A DNA stretch of 64,000 nucleotides from Arthrobacter sp. Soc17.1.1.1 (GTDB lineage: Bacteria; Actinomycetota; Actinomycetes; Actinomycetales; Micrococcaceae): NCBI RefSeq assembly GCF_036867195.1, contig NZ_JBAJII010000001.1, forward strand, positions 62,001 to 126,000, given 5' to 3'. A program made the translations under genes and the position numbers. Positions within the stretch are counted from its first letter, which is position 1, and each line of letters opens with the position of its first letter. Shown here one piece after another: positions 9,101 to 17,816 of the stretch. Under the pieces are notes generated by a model, which saw only the letters and a list, made by a program, of their open reading frames with translations, searched no databases and had not been told where the DNA came from.

Positions 9101-12100
9101 GGCGCCAACGGCGGCGCCCGGATCGAGGTCGAGGTCGGTGCCGACGCGGAGGGCACCATCTCCGCCACGCTGCCCGTCCCCGCCGACTACCCGGCCGGCA
9201 CCGTCGACGTGACGGCGCTCGGTGGAGTCTCCGAGACTGCTGCGACGGCCGACCTCGAGGTCGTGTACCGGCCGACGGTCACGGTCCCCGAGCGCATCGT
9301 CGCCGGTGACCGCATCCCGGTGACCGGCAGCGGGTTCGTCCCGGGCGAGATCGTCGCGGTCTCCCTCCCGGATGCTGCCGGCACGCCGATCACCGTGGAG
9401 GTCAGTGCCGATCGTTACGGCGCCATCACCGCCACCCTGCTGGTCCCCGGGAACTACCCGGCTGGAGCGGCCGATGTGACAGCGACCGGCGAGGTCTCCG
9501 GTGTGCCCGTGACGGATCGGCTCACGGTCGTCTACGAGCCGTCGGTCACCGTCCCCGAAGTTGTGGTCGCAGGCGGAGGCATCGCGGTCGACGGCGAAGG
9601 ATTCGCCTCCGGCGAGACCGTCGTGGTCTCGATCCCCGGCGCGAACGGTGGCGCTCCGATCGAGATCAGGACGACCGCGGATGCCGACGGCGGCATCACC
9701 ACGACGCTGCCCGTGCCGACCGACTACCCGCTCGGTCCGGTCGACGTGACCGTGGTCGGCAACGTCTCGCGCACCCCTGTGACGGAGGAGGTCCTGGTGG
9801 AGGAACCGGCGACCACCTACACCCCCGGGATCGGCCTGGAGCCGGCGACGGTGGTGCCTGGTGGCACCACGACGGTGACCGGCGAGGGCTTCGCCCCGGG
9901 TGAGACCGTCACGGTCTCCCTCCCCGGCGTGGGTGGAACGCCGATCCAGGTCGAGGAAACGGCAGACGGCGACGGCGCCATCGACGTCGGCGTCACCGTC
10001 CCCGGGAACTACCCGGTGGGTCCGGTCGACGTGACCGTGGTCGGCGACATCTCGAAAACCCCGGTGACCGGGGAACTCATGGTCGAGGAACCGGACGTCG
10101 TCTACACCCCGGTGATCGCCGTGGACCCGTCCACGGTCGTCGCGGGTGGCAGCACGACGGTCACGGGTACCGGCTTCGCCGCCGGGGAGACCGTCACGGT
10201 CTCCCTCCCTGGCGTCGACGGTGGCGCCCCGGTCTCGGTGAGCACCACCGCCGGGCCTGACGGGGTCATCACGGCGAATCTTCGCGTCCCCGCGAACTAC
10301 CCGGCCGGCGACGTCACCGTGACAGCGCTCGGTACTGTGTCGAAGGCGGGAGGGAACGACGACCTGGTGGTCGTGTACGAGACGTCGATCACCGCCGCTG
10401 AGACGGTGATCGCCGGTGACAGCACGACGGTCACGGGCGCCGGCTTCGCTCCGGGTGAGACCGTCACGGTCTCCCTCCCTGGCGTCGACGGTGGCGCCCC
10501 GGTCTCGGTGAGCACAACCGCCGGGCCTGACGGGGTCATCACGGCGAATCTTCGCGTCCCCGCGAACTACCCGGCCGGCGACGTCACCGTGACCGCGCTC
10601 GGCGCCGTGTCGAAGACGGCGGCGACCGACGATCTGTCGGTGGCCTACGAGCCGTCGATCACCGCCCCCCGGACCGTGCTGGCGGGCAGCGACGTCACTG
10701 TGATCGGCGGCGGCTTCGCTCCGGGTGAGACCGTCACGGTCTCCATCCCGGGCTTCGACGGCGGCGCCGACATCCTGGTGCAGGTCACCGCAGGTTCTGA
10801 CGGAACGATCTCCGCGACGCTCGCGGTGCCGGGCGCCTACCCGGCCGGCGACGTCACCGTGACCGCGCTCGGTACTGCGTCGAAGACGGCGGCTACCCAT
10901 GAGCTGTCGGTGACCTACCGGACCACGATCACGGTCCCCGGGACGGTGACCGCCGGTGATGACATCGCTGTGACAGGCGGCGGCTTCGCCCCCGGTGAGA
11001 CCGTCACTGTCTCCATCCCCGGTGCTGCCCAGGGTGATGCCCTGATCGACGTCGAGGTCACTGCAGGTGCCGATGGGACCATCACCGCCAACCTCCAGGT
11101 TCCGGGGAATTACCCGGCGGGAACCGTCGACGTGACGGCGCGCGGTGCAGTCTCCGCGACGCCGGCGACGGCTGACCTCACGGTCGACTACGAGACCGCC
11201 ATCACCGTGGATCCGGCGACCGTGGTGGCCGGGAGCAGCACGACGGTAACCGGTGACGGGTTCGCTGCGGGGGAGACCGTCACGGTCTCCATCCCCGGGG
11301 TGAACGGCGGGCAGGCGATCTCGGTGAGCACTACCGCGAACGATGACGGTGAGATCAGCGCGACGCTGCTCGTGCCGGGCACCTACCCCGCGGGCGACGT
11401 CGTCGTGACCGCGCGCGGCGCCGTCTCGGATGCCGAGGCGACCACGGTGCTGGCAGTCACGTACGAGACGGCGATCACGCTGGATCCGGCGACGGTCGTG
11501 GCCGGGAGCAGCACGACGGTGACCGGTGACGGGTTCGCCGCGGGGGAGACCGTGACGGTCTCCATCCCCGGCGTGAACGGCGGGCAGGCGATCTCGGTCG
11601 ACGTCACCGCGAACGATGACGGCGGAATCGACGCGATCATCGTGGTCCCCGGCGGATACGTCCCGGGTACGGTGACGGTGACCGCGCTCGGTGCGGTGTC
11701 GAAGACGGAGGCGACCACTGAACTGGCGGTCACCTACGATCCGACGATCACCGTGGATCCGGCGACGGTCGTGGCCGGCAGCAGCACGACGGTGACCGGT
11801 GTCGGGTTCGCCGCCGGCGAGACGGTGACCCTCTCGATCCCTGGCGTGAATGGAGGGGCTCCGATCTCGGGGACCACCACCGCGAACGATGACGGCGAGA
11901 TCACCGCGACATTGCTCGTGCCGGGCACCTACCCCGCGGGCGACGTCGTCGTGACCGCGCGCGGTGTCGTGTCCGCGACGGCCGTCACCGCCGGGTTCGA
12001 GATCACCTACCGCACGGCCATCACGGTTCCGGCAACGGTGGCCGCGGGTGGGGACCTCGGGGTGAGCGGTACCGGGTTCGCCGCGGGTGAGACGGTGACC

Positions 12101-14422
12101 CTCTCGATCCCTGGCGTGAACGGAGGGCCGGCAGTCTCGGGGACCACCACCGCGAACGGTGACGGCGAGATCATCGCGACGCTGACCGTGCCGGGCGACT
12201 ACCCCGCGGGCGACGTCGTCGTGACCGCCCGCGGCGCGGTGTCCCGAGTGGCTGCCACGGACACGACGGCGGTCACCTACGATCCCACGATCACCGTTCC
12301 TGCGACCGTCGTCGCAGGCGACGGCATCACCGTGACCGGCGACGGCTTCGCCCCGGGTGAGACCGTCACGGTCTCGATACCCGGAGTGGACGGTGACGAA
12401 CAGATCTCGGTCGGGACGACCGCGGGTGCCGAGGGGACCATCACGGTCACCGTCCCGGTGCCGGCCGACTACCCGGCCGGAGCGGTCGAGATCACTGCGG
12501 TCGGCGCCGTCTCGGGGACTCCGGTGTCCGGAGACCTGGCAGTCATCTACACCCCGTTGATCACCCTGGATCCGTCGACGGTCGTCGCCGGTGGCTCCAC
12601 GACGGTGACCGGCGGCGGCTTCGCCCCGGGTGAGACGGTCAGGGTCTCGATCCCCGGTGTGGACGGCGGAGATCCGATCGAGGTCGAGGTCCCAGCGGAT
12701 GAGGACGGCGCGATCGACGTCGACATCACCGTGCCGGGCGGCTACCCGGCCGGCCCGGTCGAGGTGACCGTGGCCGGCGACATCTCGGACACCCCGGTGA
12801 CCGAGGAACTCACCGTCGAGGAGATCGACGACGCCTACACCCCGTCGATCACCCTGGACCCGTCGACGGTCGTCGCCGGAGGTTCCACGACGGTGACCGG
12901 CGGCGGGTTCGCCCCGGGCGAGACGGTCGAGGTCTCCATCCCCGGCGTGGACGGTGGCGACCCGATCCTGGTCGAGGACATCGCGGACGGAGAAGGTGCG
13001 ATCGAAGCCGTCCTCGAGGTCCCGGCCGGCTACCCGGCGGGCCCGGTCGACATCACCGTGATCGGAGACATCTCGGACACTCCCGTGGTCGAGGAACTCG
13101 CGGTCGTCTACCAGCCCGTGGTCACCGTTCCCGGAACGGTCGCCTCAGGCGAGAACCTCCCGGTGACCGGTGGGGGCTTCGCCCCGAAGGAGACCGTCAC
13201 GGTCTCCATCCCCGGCGTGGGCGGTGGCGATCCGATCGAGGTCGAGGTCGAGGCGGATGAGGATGGTGCGATCGACGTCGGCATCACGGTGCCGGGCGGC
13301 TACCCCGCGGGGCCCGTGGACGTGACCGTCGTCGGCGACGTCTCGAAGACCCCGGTGGTCGAGGAGATCGCGGTCGTCCACCAGCCGTCGATCACGCTGG
13401 ATCCGTCGACGGTCGTCGCCGGCAGCAGCACGACGGTCACGGGCACCGGCTTCGCTGCCGGTGAGACCGTCACTGTCTCGATCCCCGGCATGAACGGGGG
13501 AGCCCCGATCTCGGTGAGCACCACCGCGGATGCGGACGGGACCATCGAGGTGGCCCTGCCGGTCCCCGCGGGCTACCCCGCGGGAACCCTCACGGTGACA
13601 GCGCTCGGGGAGGTCTCGGACGAGGAGGCGACGGCGGGCCTGTCCGTCACCTACGACACCGCGATCAGCCTCACCGAGAACGAGGTCACCGCTGGTGACG
13701 ACGTCACGGTCACCGGTACCGGCTTCGCCCCGGGCGAGACCGTCACGGTCTCCATCCCGGGGACGAGCGAGGGCGACGAGCGGATCTCGGTCACGGTCAC
13801 GGCTGCTCCTGATGGAACCATCCGGGCGACCCTGCCCGTGCCGGACGGCTACCCCCAGAGGGACCTCGTGGTCACGGCCCTGGGCGACATCTCGGACACC
13901 CCGGCGACGGCGGAGCTGACCATCGACACCGAGGGTGAGGGTGACGAGGCCGCACCGGACATCATCGTCGATCCCGGCACCGCCGCCCCCGGAGACACCG
14001 TCGTCGTCATCGGTGACGGATTCACCCCCGGCGGGACGATCACCGTCTCGCTCGGATGCGGAGGAGTCGCGACCGTGGTCTCCGATGGTGAGGGCTCGTT
14101 CTCCGTCGAGGTGACAGTGCCGCAGGACTGCCCTCCCGGTCCCACGACGGTGACGGCCGACGAGGATGCCAGTGACGAGGCGGCGACGGTCGTACTGGTC
14201 ATCGCGTCGTCCGGCGACGTGACCCCCGGCACCGACTCGGGCACGGACACCGGCACCGATACCGGTGCCGGGACCGACGGCGGGAACATCGGCGGGAACA
14301 ACCGCGGTGGGGACCTCGCCAGCACCGGCACCTCCGGGCTGTTCGCGCTGATCGGGGTCGCCCTGGCGGTCCTCGTGGCCGGAGGAGCGGTTCTCGCGTC
14401 CAGCAGGTCGCGCCGCGGCTGA
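6137..14422 (+). CDS. Giant cell-wall-anchored repeat protein (choice-of-anchor-G-like head, 24 Ig-like repeats, LASTG tail)
   Basis: A 2,761-residue secreted surface protein. Residues 1-35 form a signal peptide (basic MFTRRSTRG, hydrophobic core, AMA-AP cleavage). Residues about 36-488 resemble the head of choice-of-anchor-G proteins (ALGRFLGGEALGIDLDTL, LTPVLGSVPGAG). From residue 491 to about 2695 come 24 tandem repeats of about 90 residues built on TVTGxGFAPGETVTVSIPG and VPxxYPAGDVxVTA. A Gly/Thr/Asp spacer follows, then a sorting signal: LASTG at 2727-2731, a membrane helix and RSRRG. LAxTG is the usual substrate of class E sortases; no sortase gene is in the window. ATG 6137 is chosen for its AGGGGG site and because the signal peptide starts there. 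Probable roles are adhesion or biofilm matrix; no ligand can be predicted. The gene is divergent from an atypical response regulator and ends at a strong terminator. Confidence 0.85.
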   Translation: MFTRRSTRGVLKSLVAGSVAALMVAGPATSAMAAPTDRSEALGRFLGGEALGIDLDTLAAVRGALEQNPSGNHPAGPTANPLTAEVLSTLGVNLDGTLQLFGPNGIIQLGAAAQYAEAADNGDAVAASGAVSDQGGISLGGAGTPPSDARISLTPVLGSVPGAGAAVSQLDVQLGALGSIASQTQGAPVVSDYLIADARLDLTSPLVGSTVSGTVNALQATVNSVEGLLETALGARLNVRGLATATADVDIAEPNLQALLPTAFTSTTTPGVTLDLQTGQVSVDVDTVLAANGLDINDLPPNSPLLSGATGDAIARAVLTTLIEAVDQVEANLITTVRSLAVTGKVAVTVDLPLLPDVVVGVALGGTLNDITVTTTGATGAVLGLLNVDSLVNLAVDGVLSGVVEPALALVSTTLNGVAAGLPTAVVDPILDVVESVVLIRANVQPQAGDLGTGSFTVRAVDVQVLPGSGLATVNLASSTVRGTAYVAPAPAIALTPSTVTAGGSTTVTGSGFTPGESVTVRLPNINGGPAPTVTTAAAPDGTISVILPVPAAYPVGLAGVVATGAQSNRPAAAELTVTAPASDPAITLDPATISVGGTTTVSGTGFAPAEAVTVSLPAAGGAAPSVTVTATPEGTISIPLTVPAGYPGGTVDVTARGVVSADPATAALTVTAITYTPTITVDPATVIAGDDVTVTGGGFAAGETVTVSIPGADGGDRISEDVTAGTDGTITATLPVPEDYPAGDVDVTAVGPVSNAPASADLTVDAPVVYAPAITLDPATIVAGGSTTVTGTGFAPGETVEVSIPRAGDGAPISVGVTAGPDGDITATVPVPADYVPGNVTVTALGEVSDTPATAELTVTYEPGITLDPATLVAGGSTTVTGTGFAPGETVEVSIPGVNNGDPISVDVTAAADGGIEAVLVVPSGYPFGGVVVTAKGQVSKTPMTADLAVTYDPAITLDPAIVVAGDDVTVTGDGFAADETVTVSIPGANGGARIEVEVGADAEGTISATLPVPADYPAGTVDVTALGGVSETAATADLEVVYRPTVTVPERIVAGDRIPVTGSGFVPGEIVAVSLPDAAGTPITVEVSADRYGAITATLLVPGNYPAGAADVTATGEVSGVPVTDRLTVVYEPSVTVPEVVVAGGGIAVDGEGFASGETVVVSIPGANGGAPIEIRTTADADGGITTTLPVPTDYPLGPVDVTVVGNVSRTPVTEEVLVEEPATTYTPGIGLEPATVVPGGTTTVTGEGFAPGETVTVSLPGVGGTPIQVEETADGDGAIDVGVTVPGNYPVGPVDVTVVGDISKTPVTGELMVEEPDVVYTPVIAVDPSTVVAGGSTTVTGTGFAAGETVTVSLPGVDGGAPVSVSTTAGPDGVITANLRVPANYPAGDVTVTALGTVSKAGGNDDLVVVYETSITAAETVIAGDSTTVTGAGFAPGETVTVSLPGVDGGAPVSVSTTAGPDGVITANLRVPANYPAGDVTVTALGAVSKTAATDDLSVAYEPSITAPRTVLAGSDVTVIGGGFAPGETVTVSIPGFDGGADILVQVTAGSDGTISATLAVPGAYPAGDVTVTALGTASKTAATHELSVTYRTTITVPGTVTAGDDIAVTGGGFAPGETVTVSIPGAAQGDALIDVEVTAGADGTITANLQVPGNYPAGTVDVTARGAVSATPATADLTVDYETAITVDPATVVAGSSTTVTGDGFAAGETVTVSIPGVNGGQAISVSTTANDDGEISATLLVPGTYPAGDVVVTARGAVSDAEATTVLAVTYETAITLDPATVVAGSSTTVTGDGFAAGETVTVSIPGVNGGQAISVDVTANDDGGIDAIIVVPGGYVPGTVTVTALGAVSKTEATTELAVTYDPTITVDPATVVAGSSTTVTGVGFAAGETVTLSIPGVNGGAPISGTTTANDDGEITATLLVPGTYPAGDVVVTARGVVSATAVTAGFEITYRTAITVPATVAAGGDLGVSGTGFAAGETVTLSIPGVNGGPAVSGTTTANGDGEIIATLTVPGDYPAGDVVVTARGAVSRVAATDTTAVTYDPTITVPATVVAGDGITVTGDGFAPGETVTVSIPGVDGDEQISVGTTAGAEGTITVTVPVPADYPAGAVEITAVGAVSGTPVSGDLAVIYTPLITLDPSTVVAGGSTTVTGGGFAPGETVRVSIPGVDGGDPIEVEVPADEDGAIDVDITVPGGYPAGPVEVTVAGDISDTPVTEELTVEEIDDAYTPSITLDPSTVVAGGSTTVTGGGFAPGETVEVSIPGVDGGDPILVEDIADGEGAIEAVLEVPAGYPAGPVDITVIGDISDTPVVEELAVVYQPVVTVPGTVASGENLPVTGGGFAPKETVTVSIPGVGGGDPIEVEVEADEDGAIDVGITVPGGYPAGPVDVTVVGDVSKTPVVEEIAVVHQPSITLDPSTVVAGSSTTVTGTGFAAGETVTVSIPGMNGGAPISVSTTADADGTIEVALPVPAGYPAGTLTVTALGEVSDEEATAGLSVTYDTAISLTENEVTAGDDVTVTGTGFAPGETVTVSIPGTSEGDERISVTVTAAPDGTIRATLPVPDGYPQRDLVVTALGDISDTPATAELTIDTEGEGDEAAPDIIVDPGTAAPGDTVVVIGDGFTPGGTITVSLGCGGVATVVSDGEGSFSVEVTVPQDCPPGPTTVTADEDASDEAATVVLVIASSGDVTPGTDSGTDTGTDTGAGTDGGNIGGNNRGGDLASTGTSGLFALIGVALAVLVAGGAVLASSRSRRG
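7607..14221 (+). repeat. Array of 24 tandem ~270-bp coding repeats
   Basis: The array encodes 24 head-to-tail units of about 88-96 residues. Each unit runs from a (P/T)xITLDP start, through AGGSTTVTG and GFAPGETVTVSIPG, a D-G-x-I turn and VPxxYPAG, to a VTALGxVS strand. Units 8, 9 and 19 carry longer linkers ending in acidic EEP or EEI segments. Unit 24 is divergent and is the only one with cysteines. Sequence suggests an Ig-like beta-sandwich; the exact family was not verified. Confidence 0.85.
10187..10593 (+). repeat. Near-identical neighbouring repeat units (10 and 11)
   Basis: Bases 10187-10323 and 10457-10593 (137 nt each, offset 270) are identical apart from one base (accacc versus acaacc at the seventh codon of a Ser-Thr stretch). 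Other units differ at many third positions, so this pair points to a recent duplication or gene conversion. Confidence 0.85.
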
Positions 14423-14431
14423 TCCGCACCA

Positions 14432-14477
14432 CGGTACGACAGAAGGGCCGGCCCAGGCTGGCCCTTCTGTCGTACCG
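14432..14477. terminator. Bidirectional terminator
   Basis: A perfect 18-bp inverted repeat (14432-14449 with 14460-14477, 10-nt loop) lies between the convergent ends of the giant surface-protein gene and the phosphotransferase gene and can serve both. Confidence 0.85.
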
Positions 14478-14484
14478 TCGCCCG

Positions 14485-15483
14485 CTACGCGGCGAGCACC
14501 GGCTCTGTCAGCGTCCTCAGGTAGCGCAGGGCGGCAGGAGCGTACGCGCGCATCGACGCGTCGTCCGCGTACACCAGCAGGCGCAGCCAGGAACCGTACC
14601 GATGCACCCTGGCCAGTTTCAGGGCGGGCTCGACGGCGGCACGCAGCTCCGGCAGGGAGGCGTGGTCCGTCCACCGCTCGAGGTAGGCGGTGACGACGGC
14701 CTGGATCCGGGGATCGCCCGCCGCCGTGCCCCACTGCTCGCGCATGTGCTCGATGGGTACCAGGAGGGCGCTGAACGGGTGCGCCCAGTACGCGTCCGCG
14801 AAATCGAAGAACCGCAGCGGCTCGTTGCTCGCCCCGGGGAGGAAGCAGTTCCGGGCATGCAGGTCGTTGTGGTCCAGGGAGAGGGGCACCCCGACGCCGC
14901 GGAGCACCTCGACCGCGCGGTGGATGGCGGGGAGTCCGTGCACGACGCCGTCCGCCTCCTCCGCGGACAGGAACAGCGGGTGCCCGGCCGGCAGGCCCGT
15001 GTGGAGCAGGAGCTGGTTCTCGACGAAGTTGGCGGCCACCTCCGGGTTCATGAGTACCAGCCCGGCCTCGGACAGCCGTTCCCCGTGGGGGGCGACGAGT
15101 TGCTGGAGATCGGCGAAGTCGCTCGTGATGCGTGCCCAGACGGCGGGATCGTCCGATCCCAGGCTGTCCAGCGTGGCTCCGTGGTCAGCGGTGAGCATCC
15201 ATCCCCGGGACGGCTCGATCGCCAGGGGTGCCGCCACGTGGTCCGGCACCAGCTCGCCGAGGAGGGACATGACGGAGGCCTCCGGCAACTGGCCCAGGTT
15301 GTTCTCCTTGAACCACAGCGTCCCGTGATCCGTGGGGACGGTGAGCTGGGTGGACCAGAAGCGGATGCGCGGCTGCTCGGCCGGACCGAGCCGCCGCACC
15401 CCGAAGGCCTCGAGCGCGGCATCGATCCACTGCTCTGCTTCGTTCCGCCACTCGGGGGAGGTCCAGACCTGGAGGGAGTTCAT
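14485..15483 (-). CDS. Aminoglycoside/choline-kinase-like phosphotransferase
   Basis: A 332-residue protein with the APH/ChoK kinase fold. Catalytic-loop motif SLDHNDLHARNCFL provides the base Asp and the Asn, and RFFDFADAYW is the magnesium-binding Asp segment. An N-terminal lobe with a LWFKENN strand carries the likely ATP-binding Lys. Such proteins phosphorylate small molecules such as choline, hydroxylated amino acids or aminoglycosides; nothing here supports a resistance role. The gene stands alone, convergent with the surface-protein gene and upstream of nothing obvious. Confidence 0.75.
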   Translation of the reverse strand: MNSLQVWTSPEWRNEAEQWIDAALEAFGVRRLGPAEQPRIRFWSTQLTVPTDHGTLWFKENNLGQLPEASVMSLLGELVPDHVAAPLAIEPSRGWMLTADHGATLDSLGSDDPAVWARITSDFADLQQLVAPHGERLSEAGLVLMNPEVAANFVENQLLLHTGLPAGHPLFLSAEEADGVVHGLPAIHRAVEVLRGVGVPLSLDHNDLHARNCFLPGASNEPLRFFDFADAYWAHPFSALLVPIEHMREQWGTAAGDPRIQAVVTAYLERWTDHASLPELRAAVEPALKLARVHRYGSWLRLLVYADDASMRAYAPAALRYLRTLTEPVLAA

Positions 15484-15535
15484 CGGCCGCAGGGCCCGGT
15501 GAGGATGTGGCGCATGTGATCATTGTTACATCCGG

Positions 15536-16864
15536 TCAGCCGAGCTTCGAGGGCCTGCTCCCGTGGTCGCTGGATTCCAGTTCCTCCGGACCGGCCACGT
15601 GTTCACTGCCTCGCGCCCGGGCGATCCCCGTCATGCCGTGGAAGATGAGGAGCGCTGCAGCGGTGCCGAGGGCGATCCCCGCGAAGGTCAGGTCCCCGAT
15701 GACCCAGGTGAAATCGGCGATCCCGATGACCAGCGCCACGCCTGCCGTCGACAGGTTGATGGGGTTGGAGAAGTTCACCTGGTTCTGCACCCAGATGCGG
15801 ACCCCGAGGATGCCGATCATGCCGTACAGCACCACGCCCGCGCCGCCGAGCACCCCGGCGGGGACGGTGGCGATGAGCGCCCCGAACTTCGGGAAGAGGC
15901 TCAGCAGGATGGCGACGATCCCGGCCACCCAGTAGGCGGCCGTCGAGTAGACGCGGGAGGCCGCCATGACGCCGATGTTCTCGGCGTACGTGGTGGTGCC
16001 GGACCCGCCTCCGGCGCCGGCGATCATGGTGGCGATCCCGTCCGCCATGAGTGCGCGCCCGGTCAGGGGATCGAGGTCCCGATCGGTCATCGCCGCCACG
16101 GACTTCACGTGGCCGATGTTCTCCGCCACGAGCACGAGGACCACGGGGACGAAGAGGCCGACGACGGACAGGTGGAACTCGGGGGTGGAGAAGTCCGGGA
16201 GGCCGATCCATGCGGCGTCGCCGATCGCGGCGAAGTCCACCTCCCCGCGGATCATCGCCACGACGTAGCCGGCGAGGACGCCGACGAGGATCGAGAGGCG
16301 CCCGAGGATGCCCTTGAACAGCACGGTGACGAGCAGGATCGCGATCACGGTGACGAGCGCGGTGAGCGGTGCCTGCTCGAAGCTCGCCTTCGCGGTCGGG
16401 GCCAGGTTCAGGCCGATCAGGGCCACGATGGAGCCGGTGACAATCGGCGGCATGGCGACCTGGATCCACCGGGCGCCCGCGGTGTGGACGATCAGCCCGA
16501 TGATCGCGAGGGCCGCCCCGGCCATGATGATGCCGCCGAGCGCACCCGCCGGTCCGTACTGGCCCTGCGCAGCGGCGATGGGCGCGATGAAGGCGAAGCT
16601 CGAACCGAGGTAGCTCGGCACCTTCCCCGCCGTGATGACGAGGAACAGGATGGTCCCGATCCCCGAGAACAGCAGGGTGGTCGACGGCGGGAAGCCGGTG
16701 ATGAGCGGGACGAGGAAGGTCGCCCCGAACATCGCGACGACGTGCTGGGCGCCGATGCCGATGGTCCTCGGCCAGCTCAGGCGTTCCTCCGGGGCGACGA
16801 AGCGGCCCGGGAGGACGTTCCGGCCGTCCCCGTGGAGGGTCCAGCTCATACCGCGTGCGCTCAT
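15536..16864 (-). CDS. NCS2-family uracil/xanthine permease
   Basis: A 442-residue inner-membrane nucleobase:proton symporter (UraA/PyrP class) with about 14 hydrophobic segments. Family landmarks include the opening IGIGAQHVVAMFGATFLVP, the half-helix region with VLVAENIGHVKSV (the substrate-binding Glu) and GGSGTTTYAENIGVMAASRV, typical of uracil permeases. ATG 16864 is chosen because GGAAGG lies 7 nt upstream; ATG 16870 two codons earlier sits directly on that site. No pyrimidine genes are adjacent, so it probably serves base salvage as a single gene. It is divergent from the SDR gene. Confidence 0.88.
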   Translation of the reverse strand: MSARGMSWTLHGDGRNVLPGRFVAPEERLSWPRTIGIGAQHVVAMFGATFLVPLITGFPPSTTLLFSGIGTILFLVITAGKVPSYLGSSFAFIAPIAAAQGQYGPAGALGGIIMAGAALAIIGLIVHTAGARWIQVAMPPIVTGSIVALIGLNLAPTAKASFEQAPLTALVTVIAILLVTVLFKGILGRLSILVGVLAGYVVAMIRGEVDFAAIGDAAWIGLPDFSTPEFHLSVVGLFVPVVLVLVAENIGHVKSVAAMTDRDLDPLTGRALMADGIATMIAGAGGGSGTTTYAENIGVMAASRVYSTAAYWVAGIVAILLSLFPKFGALIATVPAGVLGGAGVVLYGMIGILGVRIWVQNQVNFSNPINLSTAGVALVIGIADFTWVIGDLTFAGIALGTAAALLIFHGMTGIARARGSEHVAGPEELESSDHGSRPSKLG

Positions 16865-16964
16865 GGACATGCCTTCCGAAGGGTGGCGAGGGGCTTCCCG
16901 GAATCCTATCGGCCGCGCGTGACGGGCATGTTACGTTGCTGGTTCTCGAGGAGAAGGGCAGGAG

Positions 16965-17816
16965 ATGGTATTCACGGTCCGAGGGCGCACCGTACTGGTC
17001 ACGGGCGCAGGGAGGGGCATGGGCCGGCTGTACGCGGAGCGCGCCGTCCGGGAGGGCGCCGTCGCCGTCGTCCTGTGGGACGTGGACGGGCAGGCCCTCG
17101 AGGAGGTGGTGGCGGGCCTCGCCTCGGAGGCGAGCACGCTCCACAGCTACGTGGTGGACGTCGCGTCGGTGGAGTCCATCCGGTCCGCTGCGAGCGCTGT
17201 CCTCGGCGAGGTCGGCGTGCCGGACGTGCTGGTGAACAACGCGGGGATCGTGCGCGGCAAGTACTTCTGGGAGCACGACCACGACGCCGACATCGACCTC
17301 ACCCTGCGCATCAACACGGGCGGTCCGATGCACGTCACGCGCGCCTTCCTCCCGGCCATGATGGAGCGCGGCACGCCCGCGAGGATCCTCAACGTCGCCT
17401 CGGCGTCGGGGACGGTCTCCGTGCCGAGGATGAGCGTGTACGCGGCGTCCAAGTGGGCCGTGATCGGATGGAGCGATTCGCTGCGGCTCGAACTCGTGGC
17501 GGCCGGTCACCCGATCGCCGTGACCACCCTCATCCCGAGCTACATCAGGACCGGCATGTTCGAGGGGGCCCGCGGGCCCCTGCTGACGCCGCTCATGGAG
17601 CCGGAGTACGTGGTGGACAGGGCATGGCGCGGCCTGCTCGCCGGTCGGGCGCGCATCCAGCTGCCCTGGACCGTGCAGCTCGCCGGGACGCTGCGGAACC
17701 TGTTGCCCCAACCCGCATGGGACGTCGTCGCCGGCCGGATCTTCAAGGTCTACAGCTCCATGGAGCACTTCACGGGTCGTTCGGACGACTCCCCGGTGGA
17801 CGGGCGGAAGGCCTGA
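16965..17816 (+). CDS. Short-chain dehydrogenase/reductase
   Basis: A 283-residue classical SDR. The cofactor motif TGAGRGMG is at residues 13-20, NNAG near residue 91, and the catalytic YAASK near residue 162 after a Ser in NVASASG. An acidic residue after strand 2 (LWDVD) favours NAD(H). The C-terminal extension with an apolar WTVQLAGTLRNLLP segment resembles membrane-associated lipid or sterol SDRs. Its stop codon overlaps the ATG of the aldehyde dehydrogenase gene (ATGA), so the two are co-translated and probably act in sequence on an alcohol/aldehyde substrate. Confidence 0.85.
   Translation: MVFTVRGRTVLVTGAGRGMGRLYAERAVREGAVAVVLWDVDGQALEEVVAGLASEASTLHSYVVDVASVESIRSAASAVLGEVGVPDVLVNNAGIVRGKYFWEHDHDADIDLTLRINTGGPMHVTRAFLPAMMERGTPARILNVASASGTVSVPRMSVYAASKWAVIGWSDSLRLELVAAGHPIAVTTLIPSYIRTGMFEGARGPLLTPLMEPEYVVDRAWRGLLAGRARIQLPWTVQLAGTLRNLLPQPAWDVVAGRIFKVYSSMEHFTGRSDDSPVDGRKA

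Noticed and set aside
7568..10900. 1,110-codon open frame antisense to the giant repeat protein
   Set aside because: It results from the repeated codon pattern and high GC; the translation is Arg/Gly/Asp-rich with no fold, family or ribosome binding site.
14485..15483. Aminoglycoside resistance gene
   Set aside because: Only the generic APH/ChoK kinase fold is visible; there is no mobile context or resistance-enzyme-specific motif.
15563..17815. Upstream extension of the ALDH frame to 15563
   Set aside because: It crosses the permease and SDR genes without homology; ALDH similarity and the ATGA overlap place the start at 17816.
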